The translations under genes and the position numbers were made by a program. The notes beneath the pieces were generated by a model. That model made no database searches. It was not told where the DNA came from and saw only the letters and a program-made list of their open reading frames with translations. From contig NZ_VSSS01000092.1 of NCBI RefSeq assembly GCF_008123425.1, positions 1-63,953 of the forward strand: 63,953 nt of DNA, written 5' to 3'. This stretch comes from Bradyrhizobium rifense (GTDB taxonomy: Bacteria; Pseudomonadota; Alphaproteobacteria; Rhizobiales; Xanthobacteraceae). This document shows positions 1 to 7,523 of this stretch, piece after piece. The stretch's first letter is position 1, and every line of letters begins with the position of its first letter.

Positions 1-70
1 CGGCCGAGTGACTCAGTAAGATTAGCCGAAGGCGTAACCCACCTCTTCTGTCTCTGCGGATACGAACAGT

Positions 71-96
71 GGCGGGTTACGCTTCGCTAACCCGCC
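71..96. repeat. REP-like palindrome (GGCGGGTTA family)
   Basis: Nine-base arms GGCGGGTTA (71-79) and TAACCCGCC (88-96) flank the loop CGCTTCGC. The same design with TTA-to-ATTA variation recurs at 5035-5060. Such palindromes are dispersed intergenic elements in Bradyrhizobium-type genomes (general knowledge). It lies just beyond the 3' end of the DUF1772 gene. Bases 1-70 hold nothing else I can recognise. Confidence 0.7.
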
Positions 97-591
97 CTAC
101 GAGACCGGCTGCGAAGCGAGCGCAGCGACGAACAACGCACTCGCTCCCACCGCCGCCACCGTCCGCACGTGATTCCAGAACACCCAATCCTTCAGATAGA
201 CCGCCCACACCGCGCCCGCCTCCGGCGCTGACGGCTGCACCGCGGCGAGCGCATTGTTCAGCGGCACATTGAATGCCATCGTCACCACGAACATGCCGAT
301 GACGTAGAGGCCTCCCCCGGCGATCATGCTCGCCGCGCCCGGTTCACCGAGGCGCAATGCGCTCATCACCACCAGCGCGGCGCCCGCCATCGTGGTGCCG
401 AGGAACAGCGGCATGAACAGCGAACGCACGATGTCGACATTGATGGCGTTCATCGCCGCGATGCCGGCGGCCTGGTCGAGGCGGCCGAGCGCGGTCATGA
501 TGAAGGTCGAGAACGCGAAATAGACGCCGGCCATGAGGCCGCAGCCCAGGGCCGAAAACCAGAGCAATCCGCTCGTCAGAACCTGCCGCAT
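97..591 (-). CDS. DUF1772 (anthrone-oxygenase-like) membrane protein
   Basis: The product is 164 residues with four hydrophobic segments (about 7-29, 51-77, 86-106 and 136-158), matching the DUF1772 family of small four-helix membrane proteins, some of which are called anthrone-oxygenase-like. No catalytic role can be assigned from sequence. It is divergent from the TetR gene at 671, and the 80-bp gap carries two operator-like repeats, so the TetR protein very probably controls it. Length is normal for the family. The ATG start at 591 is followed immediately by the first membrane helix. Confidence 0.85.
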   Translation of the reverse strand: MRQVLTSGLLWFSALGCGLMAGVYFAFSTFIMTALGRLDQAAGIAAMNAINVDIVRSLFMPLFLGTTMAGAALVVMSALRLGEPGAASMIAGGGLYVIGMFVVTMAFNVPLNNALAAVQPSAPEAGAVWAVYLKDWVFWNHVRTVAAVGASALFVAALASQPVS

Positions 592-605
592 GCCACACCT
601 TCCCT

Positions 606-654
606 AAATACGATAAACTCTCGTATTTGATAAAAGCGATAAACTCTCTTATTT
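606..654. promoter_or_regulatory. twin TetR operator between divergent genes
   Basis: A perfect inverted repeat AAATACGA-TAAACTC-TCGTATTT (606-628) is followed 26 bp later by a degenerate copy AAAAGCGA-TAAACTC-TCTTATTT (632-654). The spacer TAAACTC and most of the right arm are conserved between the two. The pair fills the gap between DUF1772 and the TetR gene and ends 17 bp before the TetR start, as expected for an autoregulated TetR operator. Confidence 0.75.
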
Positions 655-670
655 CTGGCGTCAAGCGCGG

Positions 671-1336
671 ATGGCGGGAATCAGGATGCCGGAACGGAAG
701 ATCAGGACGGGCAAAGCGACGCAGGCGGCCGGACGGCGCACGCCGCTGGTGCCGACGCAGGACCGCAGCCGGGAGCGTTTCGATCGCATCCTGACCGCTG
801 CGACCGAGATCCTCACCGAGAAAGGCAGCGACGCTTTCCGGATGAGCGACATCGTCGAGCGCACCGGCATCGCCTTCGGCTCGCTCTATCAATATTTTCC
901 GGACAAGAGCGCCGTGATCGGGACGCTCGCCGAGCGCTGCAATGCCATCGGTCGCGACTGCGTCCGGCGCGACCTCACCGAGATGAAGAAGCTGTCCGAC
1001 CTGCACACGGTGCTCTGCCGCATCACCGACGGCTACCACCAGATGTTCCGTGATCACCCGGTGATGCATCACATCTGGCAGGCAACGCAAGGCGACCGGA
1101 CGCTACAGGCGATCGACGAGGAAGATGTGGCTTTTCTCGCCGGCCTGTTGCGCGAAGCGCTGCATCGCGTCGCACCGAAGCAGTCGACCACCGCCCTCAC
1201 CGCGTTCTCGCAACTGGCGATGATCCAGATCGCGGCCGCAGTCCGACATGCGATCTCGCTGCCAGCAGCGGACGCACGCCGGATGCTCGACCTGTTCAAA
1301 CGCATGCTGCCCGCGGATCTCTCCGCGCTGCGCTGA
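671..1336 (+). CDS. TetR/AcrR family transcriptional regulator
   Basis: The product is 221 residues. An N-terminal helix-turn-helix (about 27-75, with DIVERTGIAFGSLYQYF as the recognition part) is followed by a divergent ligand-binding domain rich in alanine and leucine. It probably represses itself and the divergent DUF1772 gene through the twin operator just upstream. The ligand is unknown. The first ATG (671) is used; an ATG five codons later (MPERK) has a somewhat better SD and is an alternative. The basic N-terminal tail precedes the HTH. Confidence 0.9.
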   Translation: MAGIRMPERKIRTGKATQAAGRRTPLVPTQDRSRERFDRILTAATEILTEKGSDAFRMSDIVERTGIAFGSLYQYFPDKSAVIGTLAERCNAIGRDCVRRDLTEMKKLSDLHTVLCRITDGYHQMFRDHPVMHHIWQATQGDRTLQAIDEEDVAFLAGLLREALHRVAPKQSTTALTAFSQLAMIQIAAAVRHAISLPAADARRMLDLFKRMLPADLSALR

Positions 1337-1342
1337 GACGGC

Positions 1343-2629
1343 CTACGACAGCGCCTCCCCGGTGCGGTCCTTCAGCGTCAGCACCGCCATCAGGCTGATC
1401 AACGCCGCGACCGCCAGATAGAACGCCACCGCGATCGGCCGCCCCGTCCAGTTGATCAACGCCGTGATGATCGCCGGCGTGAAGCCGCCGAAGATGGCAA
1501 CGCCGAGGCTGTAGGTCAGCGAGATGCCGGTGGCGCGCACTTTTGTCGGGAACAGTTCGGCCAGCACCGCCGAGGCCGGCGCCGTATAGATCAGCATGAA
1601 GATTGCGACCGCGATCTGGCTCGCGACCAGACGCTCCGGCGTCGGCGATGCGATCAGGTAGGCAAACGCCGGATAGGCGACGATCGCAAGCCCGACTGCG
1701 CCGACGACCATGATGCGCTGACGGCGGAAGCGATCGGCCAGCGCGCCGATCAGCGGACAGAACAGCAGGACCGTGCCGACCGTCACCGGGCCGAGATAGG
1801 ATTGCGACAGCGACATCTTCAGCTCGCGCGCGGCAAAGGTCGGAAAGTAGTTCGCGATATATTGCGCCACCGTCCACAACATCACCACCAACATGCCCGT
1901 CAGCACCGTGCGCCAATGGTCGCGCAGAACGGTACGGATCGGCGCTTCCCCGCCGTGATCGGACGACTTGAACAGCGGCGCGTCCTCGAGCTCGCGGCGG
2001 ATGTAGAGTCCGACCGGTGCGATGAGCAGACCGACCACGAAGGCGAGACGCCAGCCCCATTCGGTGACGGCAGACGCCGGCAGCGCCAGCGAGATGATCA
2101 GCGCAACGAGGCCCGACAGCATGGTCGAGCCGCCCTGCGACATCTGCTGGAACGACGCGAAGAACCCGCGGCGCGCAGGCGGCGCGTGCTCGACCAGCGT
2201 CGACACCGCGCCGCCGATCTCACCGCCCGCCGAAAAGCCCTGGATGATGCGGGCGAGCAGGATGATGATCGGCGCCGCAATCCCGATGCGGTCATAACCC
2301 GGGCACAGCGCGATGATGCCGGTGCCGAGTGCCATCAACAGAATGGTGAGGCTGAGCGCGTCGCGGCGGCCGCGCTTGTCGGCAAGGCTGCCGAGCACGA
2401 TCGCACCGAACGGGCGCGCGACAAAACCGATGCCGAAGGTGACGAAGCCGAGCAGCAGCGACACCACCTCGCTGTCAGCGGGAAAGAATGCCTTCGAAAT
2501 CGGCACCGCGAACGCGGCATAGATCGTGAAGTCGTACCATTCGAGCATGTTGCCGATGGTTGCGGCAACGGCCGCGCGGCCGACCGACTGGCGCTCACTC
2601 GTCATCCCACGTTCTGCAATTGCGCTCAC
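1343..2629 (-). CDS. MFS transporter, metabolite:H+ symporter (MHS) type
   Basis: This is a 12-helix major facilitator close to the metabolite:H+ symporters (ProP/ShiA/KgtP type): MLEWYDFTIYAAFA at the first helix, the ADKRGRR loop between helices 2 and 3, and IIQGFSAGGEIGG in helix 4. The ORF stays open to 2707, but a GTG at 2629 follows GGGGGAC at good spacing; ATG 2605 is also possible. It is divergent from the LysR gene at 2752, which is followed by a deacetylase, so the substrate may be the acylated amino acid or organic acid used by that enzyme (inference). Confidence 0.88.
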   Translation of the reverse strand: MSAIAERGMTSERQSVGRAAVAATIGNMLEWYDFTIYAAFAVPISKAFFPADSEVVSLLLGFVTFGIGFVARPFGAIVLGSLADKRGRRDALSLTILLMALGTGIIALCPGYDRIGIAAPIIILLARIIQGFSAGGEIGGAVSTLVEHAPPARRGFFASFQQMSQGGSTMLSGLVALIISLALPASAVTEWGWRLAFVVGLLIAPVGLYIRRELEDAPLFKSSDHGGEAPIRTVLRDHWRTVLTGMLVVMLWTVAQYIANYFPTFAARELKMSLSQSYLGPVTVGTVLLFCPLIGALADRFRRQRIMVVGAVGLAIVAYPAFAYLIASPTPERLVASQIAVAIFMLIYTAPASAVLAELFPTKVRATGISLTYSLGVAIFGGFTPAIITALINWTGRPIAVAFYLAVAALISLMAVLTLKDRTGEALS

Positions 2630-2751
2630 GCTGTCCCCCGTTTCGCTCTGCAATTTCCGTAGCCGCGCCGTGCGGCCTCGGTTGTTCGTGGGGCAAAAAG
2701 CTTGCACGCAGGATCAGGCTATGCAAATATTTATTTCCAATTCAAATTTCT

Positions 2752-3711
2752 ATGCGATTAATGAATAGAAAAACGAACACTGCCGAGATCGCCGACGGCG
2801 GCAAACTTCGTCCATCGCTGCGCGAGATCGAGGCGCTACGGGCGATGATCGCGACCGGCAAGACGACGCAAGCCGCGCGCCAGCTCGGCACGTCGCAGCC
2901 GTCGGTGTCGCGCGCGATCGCGAGCCTGGAGGCGCGGCTCGGCCAGCCCCTGTTCGCGCGCCGCAACGGCCGCCTCGCGCCGACCGCGGAAGCGCTGGCA
3001 CTGGAGGCGCGCGCGGCCGTCGTGTTCGACCTGCTCGATCAGCTCGCCGCGCCCCGCAGCGATGGCGCCACCACGATCCGGGTCGCAGCGCCGCCGACGC
3101 TTGCTAATTTCTTCCTCGCGCCGCTCTTGGCACGCTTCATCGCGCGCGAGCCGGGCATGCGCGTTCACGTCGAGATCGGCAAATCGACCGACTGCCTCGG
3201 CGCCGTTGCCGACGGCAGCGCCGATCTTGGTCTGGTCGACCAGGCCGCCTCGCACGATGGCGTGCGGCTGGAAATCTTCCGGCAGGCCCGCCCGCACGTG
3301 CTCTTGCCGAAACGGCACCCCTTGGCTGCGCGCTCCGAGCTTGCGATCGGCGATCTCGCCGGTGAGCGCATGATCGCGCTGAGCCGCCGCTTTCCCCTGC
3401 GCAACAAGCTCGATGCCGCCTTTGCCGCGGTCCGCGCCGAACCCCTGGTCGTCGCGGAAGCCTCGACCTCGACCTTCCTGGTCGAGATGGTCCGCGCCGG
3501 CCTCGGGATCACGATCCTCAATCCCTTCCCGCTCGAGCTGCGTCCCGAGAAGTCCATGGTGTTCCGCCCGCTGGATCTCAAGATGACGCTCGAAACCGCT
3601 GTCGTCGTTCCCGCGCGGGGATCACTGACGCCAGCCGCGCGCTCCCTCGCCAACTTCATCCGGACTGAACAGCCGGAGAGCCCGTACTCCAAACCCAGCG
3701 AGTCAACCTGA
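2752..3711 (+). CDS. LysR family transcriptional regulator
   Basis: The product is about 319 residues. The winged helix (about residues 25-80, TTQAARQLGTSQPSVSRAI) is followed by a periplasmic-binding-protein-like co-inducer domain starting at TTIRVAAPPTL. No strong SD marks the start; ATG 2752 or 2761 fits because the HTH begins shortly after. The stop is one base before the ATG of the M20 deacetylase, so the two are co-transcribed, which is unusual for a LysR gene and its target. It probably also controls the divergent MHS transporter across the 122-bp gap. Confidence 0.88.
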   Translation: MRLMNRKTNTAEIADGGKLRPSLREIEALRAMIATGKTTQAARQLGTSQPSVSRAIASLEARLGQPLFARRNGRLAPTAEALALEARAAVVFDLLDQLAAPRSDGATTIRVAAPPTLANFFLAPLLARFIAREPGMRVHVEIGKSTDCLGAVADGSADLGLVDQAASHDGVRLEIFRQARPHVLLPKRHPLAARSELAIGDLAGERMIALSRRFPLRNKLDAAFAAVRAEPLVVAEASTSTFLVEMVRAGLGITILNPFPLELRPEKSMVFRPLDLKMTLETAVVVPARGSLTPAARSLANFIRTEQPESPYSKPSEST

Positions 3712-3712
3712 A

Positions 3713-4906
3713 ATGCCCAACCCGATCTTCCCGAGCTCAAGACCCGACCGCATCCGCAACGCCCTTGCCGACCTCGTCGGCTTCGACACGATCAGCGATC
3801 GCCCCAATTTGCCCCTGATCGCCCATATCGAGAGCTATCTCGCCTTCCTCGGCATCAAAGCCGAGCGCATCACCGACGAGACCGGCAAGAAGGCCTCGCT
3901 GTGGGTCACCATTGGCCCCGAGGATCGTCCGGGCTTCGTGCTGTCGGGCCATACCGACGTCGTGCCGGTCGTCGGCCAGGACTGGAGCCATGATCCGTTC
4001 AAGCTGGTCGAGCGCGACGGCAAGCTTTACGGCCGCGGCACCACCGACATGAAGGGATTTATCGCGGTGTGCCTCGCGATGGTGCCGGAGATGCTGGAAG
4101 CGAAGCTGACGACGCCGATCCATCTTGCGATCTCCTATGACGAGGAGATCGGCTGCGTCGGCGTGCGGCCGATGCTTGCCGAGGTCGCGAAGAAGAAGGT
4201 CGGGCCGCTCGGCGCCTTCATCGGGGAGCCGACCGAGATGAAGGTCATCATCGGCCACAAGGGCAAGCACGGCGTGCGCGCGACGTTCCACGGCGTTGCC
4301 CGCCACTCCTCGATCGCGCCGGACGGCGTCAATGCCATCGAATACGCCGCCGAGCTGATCACCGAGATCCGCCGCCGCGCGGTGAAGCTCGCAAGCGAGG
4401 TCGAGCGCAACAGTCTCTACGATGTCCCGCATTCGACGCTGCTGACCAGCATCGTGCATGGCGGCGCCGCGCTGAACATCGTGCCCGACACCTGCACCGT
4501 GGATTTCGAATGCCGCGGCATCGGCATCCCCGAGTCCAAGGAGGTGACGGATGCGATCGTCGCCTGGGCCAAAGCCGAGCTCGAGCCCGCGATGAAAGCC
4601 AGGAGCCCCGAGTGCGGCATCGATTTCGAGGAGATCCTCGATTACCCCGCCCTCGACACCAAGGCCGATGCCGCCATCGTCACGCTGGCCAAGCAACTCG
4701 CCGGCCGCAACGACCACGCCAAGGTGGCCTTCGGCACCGAGGCGAGCTTGTTCGCCAACATGGCCGATATCCCGTCAGTGGTGATCGGCCCCGGATCGAT
4801 CGCGCAGGCGCATACGCCGGATGAGTTCGTGGCGATGGCCGAGCTGGAGAAGTGCGCAGGGTTCGTGGAGAGACTGATCGCGCATTGCGCGAAAGCGGAG
4901 TCGTAA
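3713..4906 (+). CDS. argE: M20 family deacetylase, acetylornithine deacetylase type
   Basis: The 397-residue product is a cytoplasmic di-zinc aminoacylase-type hydrolase. Metal and catalytic motifs are all present: SGHTDVVP, GRGTTDMKG, YDEEIGC, GEPTEMK and the C-terminal AQAHTPDEF. The family cleaves N2-acetylornithine to ornithine and acetate, but alphaproteobacteria often carry several paralogues acting on other N-acyl amino acids. Tight coupling to a LysR gene and a divergent MHS transporter points to a catabolic rather than arginine-biosynthetic role, so the symbol names the subfamily only. Confidence 0.85.
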   Translation: MPNPIFPSSRPDRIRNALADLVGFDTISDRPNLPLIAHIESYLAFLGIKAERITDETGKKASLWVTIGPEDRPGFVLSGHTDVVPVVGQDWSHDPFKLVERDGKLYGRGTTDMKGFIAVCLAMVPEMLEAKLTTPIHLAISYDEEIGCVGVRPMLAEVAKKKVGPLGAFIGEPTEMKVIIGHKGKHGVRATFHGVARHSSIAPDGVNAIEYAAELITEIRRRAVKLASEVERNSLYDVPHSTLLTSIVHGGAALNIVPDTCTVDFECRGIGIPESKEVTDAIVAWAKAELEPAMKARSPECGIDFEEILDYPALDTKADAAIVTLAKQLAGRNDHAKVAFGTEASLFANMADIPSVVIGPGSIAQAHTPDEFVAMAELEKCAGFVERLIAHCAKAES

Positions 4907-4916
4907 ACGACGGTGC

Positions 4917-5066
4917 TGTAGGGTGCGCAAAGCGAAGCGTGCCCACCATTTTCACCACGAGTGCGGACAGATGGTGGGCACAGCGCTACGCGCTTTTGCC
5001 CACCCTACGAGAGCATCTCTCGGATCGCGCGAGCGGCGGATTACGCTTCGCTAATCCGCCCTACAG
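4917..5066. repeat. composite of two palindromic repeat families
   Basis: Two inverted arms, GTAGGGTGCGC..GTGCCCACCAT (about 4917-4949) and ATGGTGGGCAC..GCCCACCCTAC (about 4971-5008), form a large imperfect palindrome. A second element, GGCGGATTA (5035-5043)..TAATCCGCC (5052-5060), is the same family as the one at 71-96. The block fills the gap between convergent genes and has no coding potential of its own. Confidence 0.7.
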
Positions 5067-5093
5067 ATCTGGGCTACCGAAGCGCGCCGCGCC

Positions 5094-5720
5094 TCAGCGC
5101 TCCTGCAAGGCCAGCCGGACGCCAACGGCGCAGTAGATGGTCCCGACCACCTTACCCTGCCACTTCACGACGGCCGGATGGCGGCGCAGGAAATTGCCGA
5201 GACGGCCCGCGCCGACGGCGAATACGACGGTACTGAGCAGGCCGAGCAGCACGAAGACGATGCCGAGGATCGCGAGCTGAAGCGCGATCGAACCGTTCTC
5301 CGGCCGGACAAACTGTGGCAGGAAGGCGAGGAAGAACAGTGCGGTCTTGGGATTGAGCACTTCGGTCAGCACGGCCTGCCGGAAGGCGCGGCCCGCGCTG
5401 ATCGTGGGAGTGCCATCGTCCAGCCTGATCGGCGCCTTGTCGAGCATGGCGCGAATGCCGAGGTAGATCAGAAAGCCTGCGCCCGCATATTTGACGGTGC
5501 TGAACAGGAGCGAGGAGGTTGCGATGATCGCCGACAACCCGACGATCGCCATCGAGGTGTGGATCACGTCACCCGCAGCAATCCCCGCGCCCGTCGCGAT
5601 GCCGACCTTGGTTCCCGAGCTTGCGGCGCGCGCCATGGTGAGCAGAGTGGCCGGGCCGGGAATGAAGACGAAGCCGAGCACGATCAGGATGTAGGTGACG
5701 AGAGTGGCGTGGTCGATCAT
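5094..5720 (-). CDS. LysE/RhtB family amino-acid exporter
   Basis: The product is 208 residues with six predicted membrane helices. It carries the family hallmark FIPGPATLLTMARAASSGTKVG near the N-terminus (GPA motif in helix 1) and NPKTALFFLAFLPQF in the middle. Members export amino acids or homoserine lactones; the substrate is not predictable. An upstream in-frame TTG (5741) exists, but ATG 5720 follows CAGGA and is preferred. It lies 21 bp downstream of the NIPSNAP gene on the same strand, probably one transcript. Confidence 0.88.
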   Translation of the reverse strand: MIDHATLVTYILIVLGFVFIPGPATLLTMARAASSGTKVGIATGAGIAAGDVIHTSMAIVGLSAIIATSSLLFSTVKYAGAGFLIYLGIRAMLDKAPIRLDDGTPTISAGRAFRQAVLTEVLNPKTALFFLAFLPQFVRPENGSIALQLAILGIVFVLLGLLSTVVFAVGAGRLGNFLRRHPAVVKWQGKVVGTIYCAVGVRLALQER

Positions 5721-5741
5721 GTGCGTGATCCTGAGAGCCAA

Positions 5742-6083
5742 TTAGTGTGACAGGCTGAGCGACGGCGAATAATCCACCGGCACGAGCAGGCGGTCCTCGA
5801 TCTGGTCAACCATCAGGCCGTGCTCGCCATGAGTCACCCGCTTGATCTCGGCCCACTCGGCATCGGCCATGAACGCCGCCCACGCCGAAATCTTGGCCGC
5901 CTCGTCCGGCCACTCCAGAAGATAGGCGAACTCGGTGCGATCGCCGAATTTCGTCTCCCACATCGCGACGATGTGAAAGCCGTATCTGGTTCGCATGATG
6001 CGCGCGGCGTGGTCGCGAAACCGGGCGTGGAATGCAGCCTTATTCTTTTCGAAGATTTCGTAGATGCGCAGTTGCTGGATCAT
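5742..6083 (-). CDS. NIPSNAP family protein
   Basis: The 113-residue protein starts MIQQLRIYEI, followed by the ferredoxin-like dimeric alpha-beta barrel pattern of NIPSNAP proteins (FHARFRDHAARIMRTRYGFHIVAMWE, then FAYLLEWPDEAAK). Family function is poorly defined; several members act as small-molecule binding or monooxygenase-like proteins. An SD-like GGAG lies upstream of the ATG. It is upstream of and probably co-transcribed with the LysE exporter. Confidence 0.85.
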   Translation of the reverse strand: MIQQLRIYEIFEKNKAAFHARFRDHAARIMRTRYGFHIVAMWETKFGDRTEFAYLLEWPDEAAKISAWAAFMADAEWAEIKRVTHGEHGLMVDQIEDRLLVPVDYSPSLSLSH

Positions 6084-6149
6084 GACCGTCTCCTTGCGGA
6101 GGAGATATGGTCAGGCTTGGTGGCGGGACAAGCTGCATGCGCGCCTCCC

Positions 6150-6268
6150 CGTCATTGCGAGGAGCTCTTGCGACGAAGCAATCCAGACTGCCGCTGCGGA
6201 AAGTTCTGGATTGCTTCGCTTCCGCCTTCGCTCTTCGAGCTACGGCGGACAAGTCGCTCGCAATGACG
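6150..6268. repeat. dispersed palindromic repeat (CGTCATTGCGAG family)
   Basis: Outer arms CGTCATTGCGAG (6150-6161) and CTCGCAATGACG (6257-6268) are exact inverted copies, and inner arms GAAGCAATCCAGA (6175-6187) and TCTGGATTGCTTC (6205-6217) form a second perfect stem. This nested, about 120-bp mobile-looking repeat is typical of Bradyrhizobium/Rhodopseudomonas intergenic DNA (general knowledge). It sits between the NIPSNAP gene and the terminator of the phosphotransferase gene. Confidence 0.8.
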
Positions 6269-6296
6269 GAGAATGTTGAAGCATCGCGAACTCAAA

Positions 6297-6325
6297 GCAA
6301 AAAGGCGCGACCCCAGCCGCGCCCT
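6297..6325 (-). terminator. rho-independent terminator of the phosphotransferase gene
   Basis: Read on the minus strand, the hairpin GGGCGCGG-CTGGGGT-CGCGCC is followed by TTTTTGC, directly after the stop of the phosphotransferase gene. The stem is GC-rich with a T run. Confidence 0.7.
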
Positions 6326-6333
6326 TGTCTCTC

Positions 6334-7392
6334 CTACACCGCGCCTGCCTTCTGCGCGTACTCCCACGACGCCTTTGACAGCGGCACGGTGCGCTTGGCG
6401 GACTCCAGCGCCTTGGCATTCGCCGCAGTGCCGTCGCGGACACGCCCGGCGATTCCCTGCGTGATGCCGGCGAGGCGGAACAGATTGTAGGCAAAATACC
6501 AGTTGAGATCGGGCACCGTCATCTTGGTGACGTTGCAATAGATCTGCGCGGCTTCCTCGACGCTCGGGATGTTGAGCGACTTGAGGTCGGCGCCGTGCAG
6601 ACCCGGCATGACCCATTGCATCAACAGATAGGTGAAGTCGGCCATGGGATCGCCGAGCGTCGACAGCTCCCAGTCCAGCACGGCCTGCACGCGCGGTTCC
6701 GTCGGGTGGAAAATCATGTTGTCGAGGCGATAGTCGCCGTGGACGATCGAGACGCGCGCCTGCTCCGGCACGGTCTTCGGCAGCCATTCGGCGACCTTCT
6801 CGAATTCCGGAATGTGCTGGGTCTCGGACGCACGATACTGCTTGGTCCAGCGGTCGATCTGGCGCGCAAAATAATTGCCGGGCTTGCCGAAATCGCCGAG
6901 ACCGATCGCGGCGGGATCGTACATGTGGAGCTTTGCCAGCGTCTCGATCTTGCTGGTGAAGATTTTCCGGCGCGCATCGTTGTCCTGGCTCGGCAGCGTC
7001 GGATCCCAGAACACGCGGCCGTCTTCCATCGACATGATGTAGAAGGCGGCGCCGATGATGCTGTCGTCCTGGCACAGCGCGTAGGCGTGCGCGACCGGAA
7101 AACCCTGCTTTCCAAGGGCAGCGATGACGCGATATTCGCGATCGACCGCATGCGCCGACGGCAGCAATTTGCCGAACGGCTTTCTGCGCATCACGTAGGA
7201 GCGCTTCGGCGTGTTGAGCCGGTAGGTCGGATTGGACTGGCCGCCCTTGAACTGCAGGACGACCAGCGGGCCCTCATAGCCTTCGACGTTGTCGCGCAGC
7301 CACGCCTCGAGCCGCATCTCGTCGAAGCGATGACGCTCCTCGACCGGCTTGGTGCCCGAGAACTCTTCGTCTTTCCTGACGCCGTCAGCCAC
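6334..7392 (-). CDS. phosphotransferase family protein (APH fold, acyl-CoA-dehydrogenase-associated)
   Basis: The 352-residue protein has the aminoglycoside/choline-kinase fold. The catalytic loop VHGDYRLDNM and metal-binding LDWELSTLGDPMADF are intact, and an ATP-binding lobe occupies the first 110 residues. This subfamily is the bacterial counterpart of the kinase domain of ACAD10/11, which phosphorylates hydroxy-acyl-CoAs, and commonly sits beside acyl-CoA dehydrogenases, as here. The start is GTG (7392) with GAGGGAG eight bases upstream. It is likely co-transcribed with the dehydrogenase at 7524. Confidence 0.88.
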   Translation of the reverse strand: MADGVRKDEEFSGTKPVEERHRFDEMRLEAWLRDNVEGYEGPLVVLQFKGGQSNPTYRLNTPKRSYVMRRKPFGKLLPSAHAVDREYRVIAALGKQGFPVAHAYALCQDDSIIGAAFYIMSMEDGRVFWDPTLPSQDNDARRKIFTSKIETLAKLHMYDPAAIGLGDFGKPGNYFARQIDRWTKQYRASETQHIPEFEKVAEWLPKTVPEQARVSIVHGDYRLDNMIFHPTEPRVQAVLDWELSTLGDPMADFTYLLMQWVMPGLHGADLKSLNIPSVEEAAQIYCNVTKMTVPDLNWYFAYNLFRLAGITQGIAGRVRDGTAANAKALESAKRTVPLSKASWEYAQKAGAV

Positions 7393-7523
7393 GGTGACGC
7401 TCCCTCTTCAGTCCGAACATGATCCTAATCGGTAACCGCTGACGCACTTGCGTCAAGCGGTCATCCGACGCGGATCATGCCCTGTCGTTTCTTCAAGTCG
7501 GGAGCGCTTCCTGCCTCTCCCGC

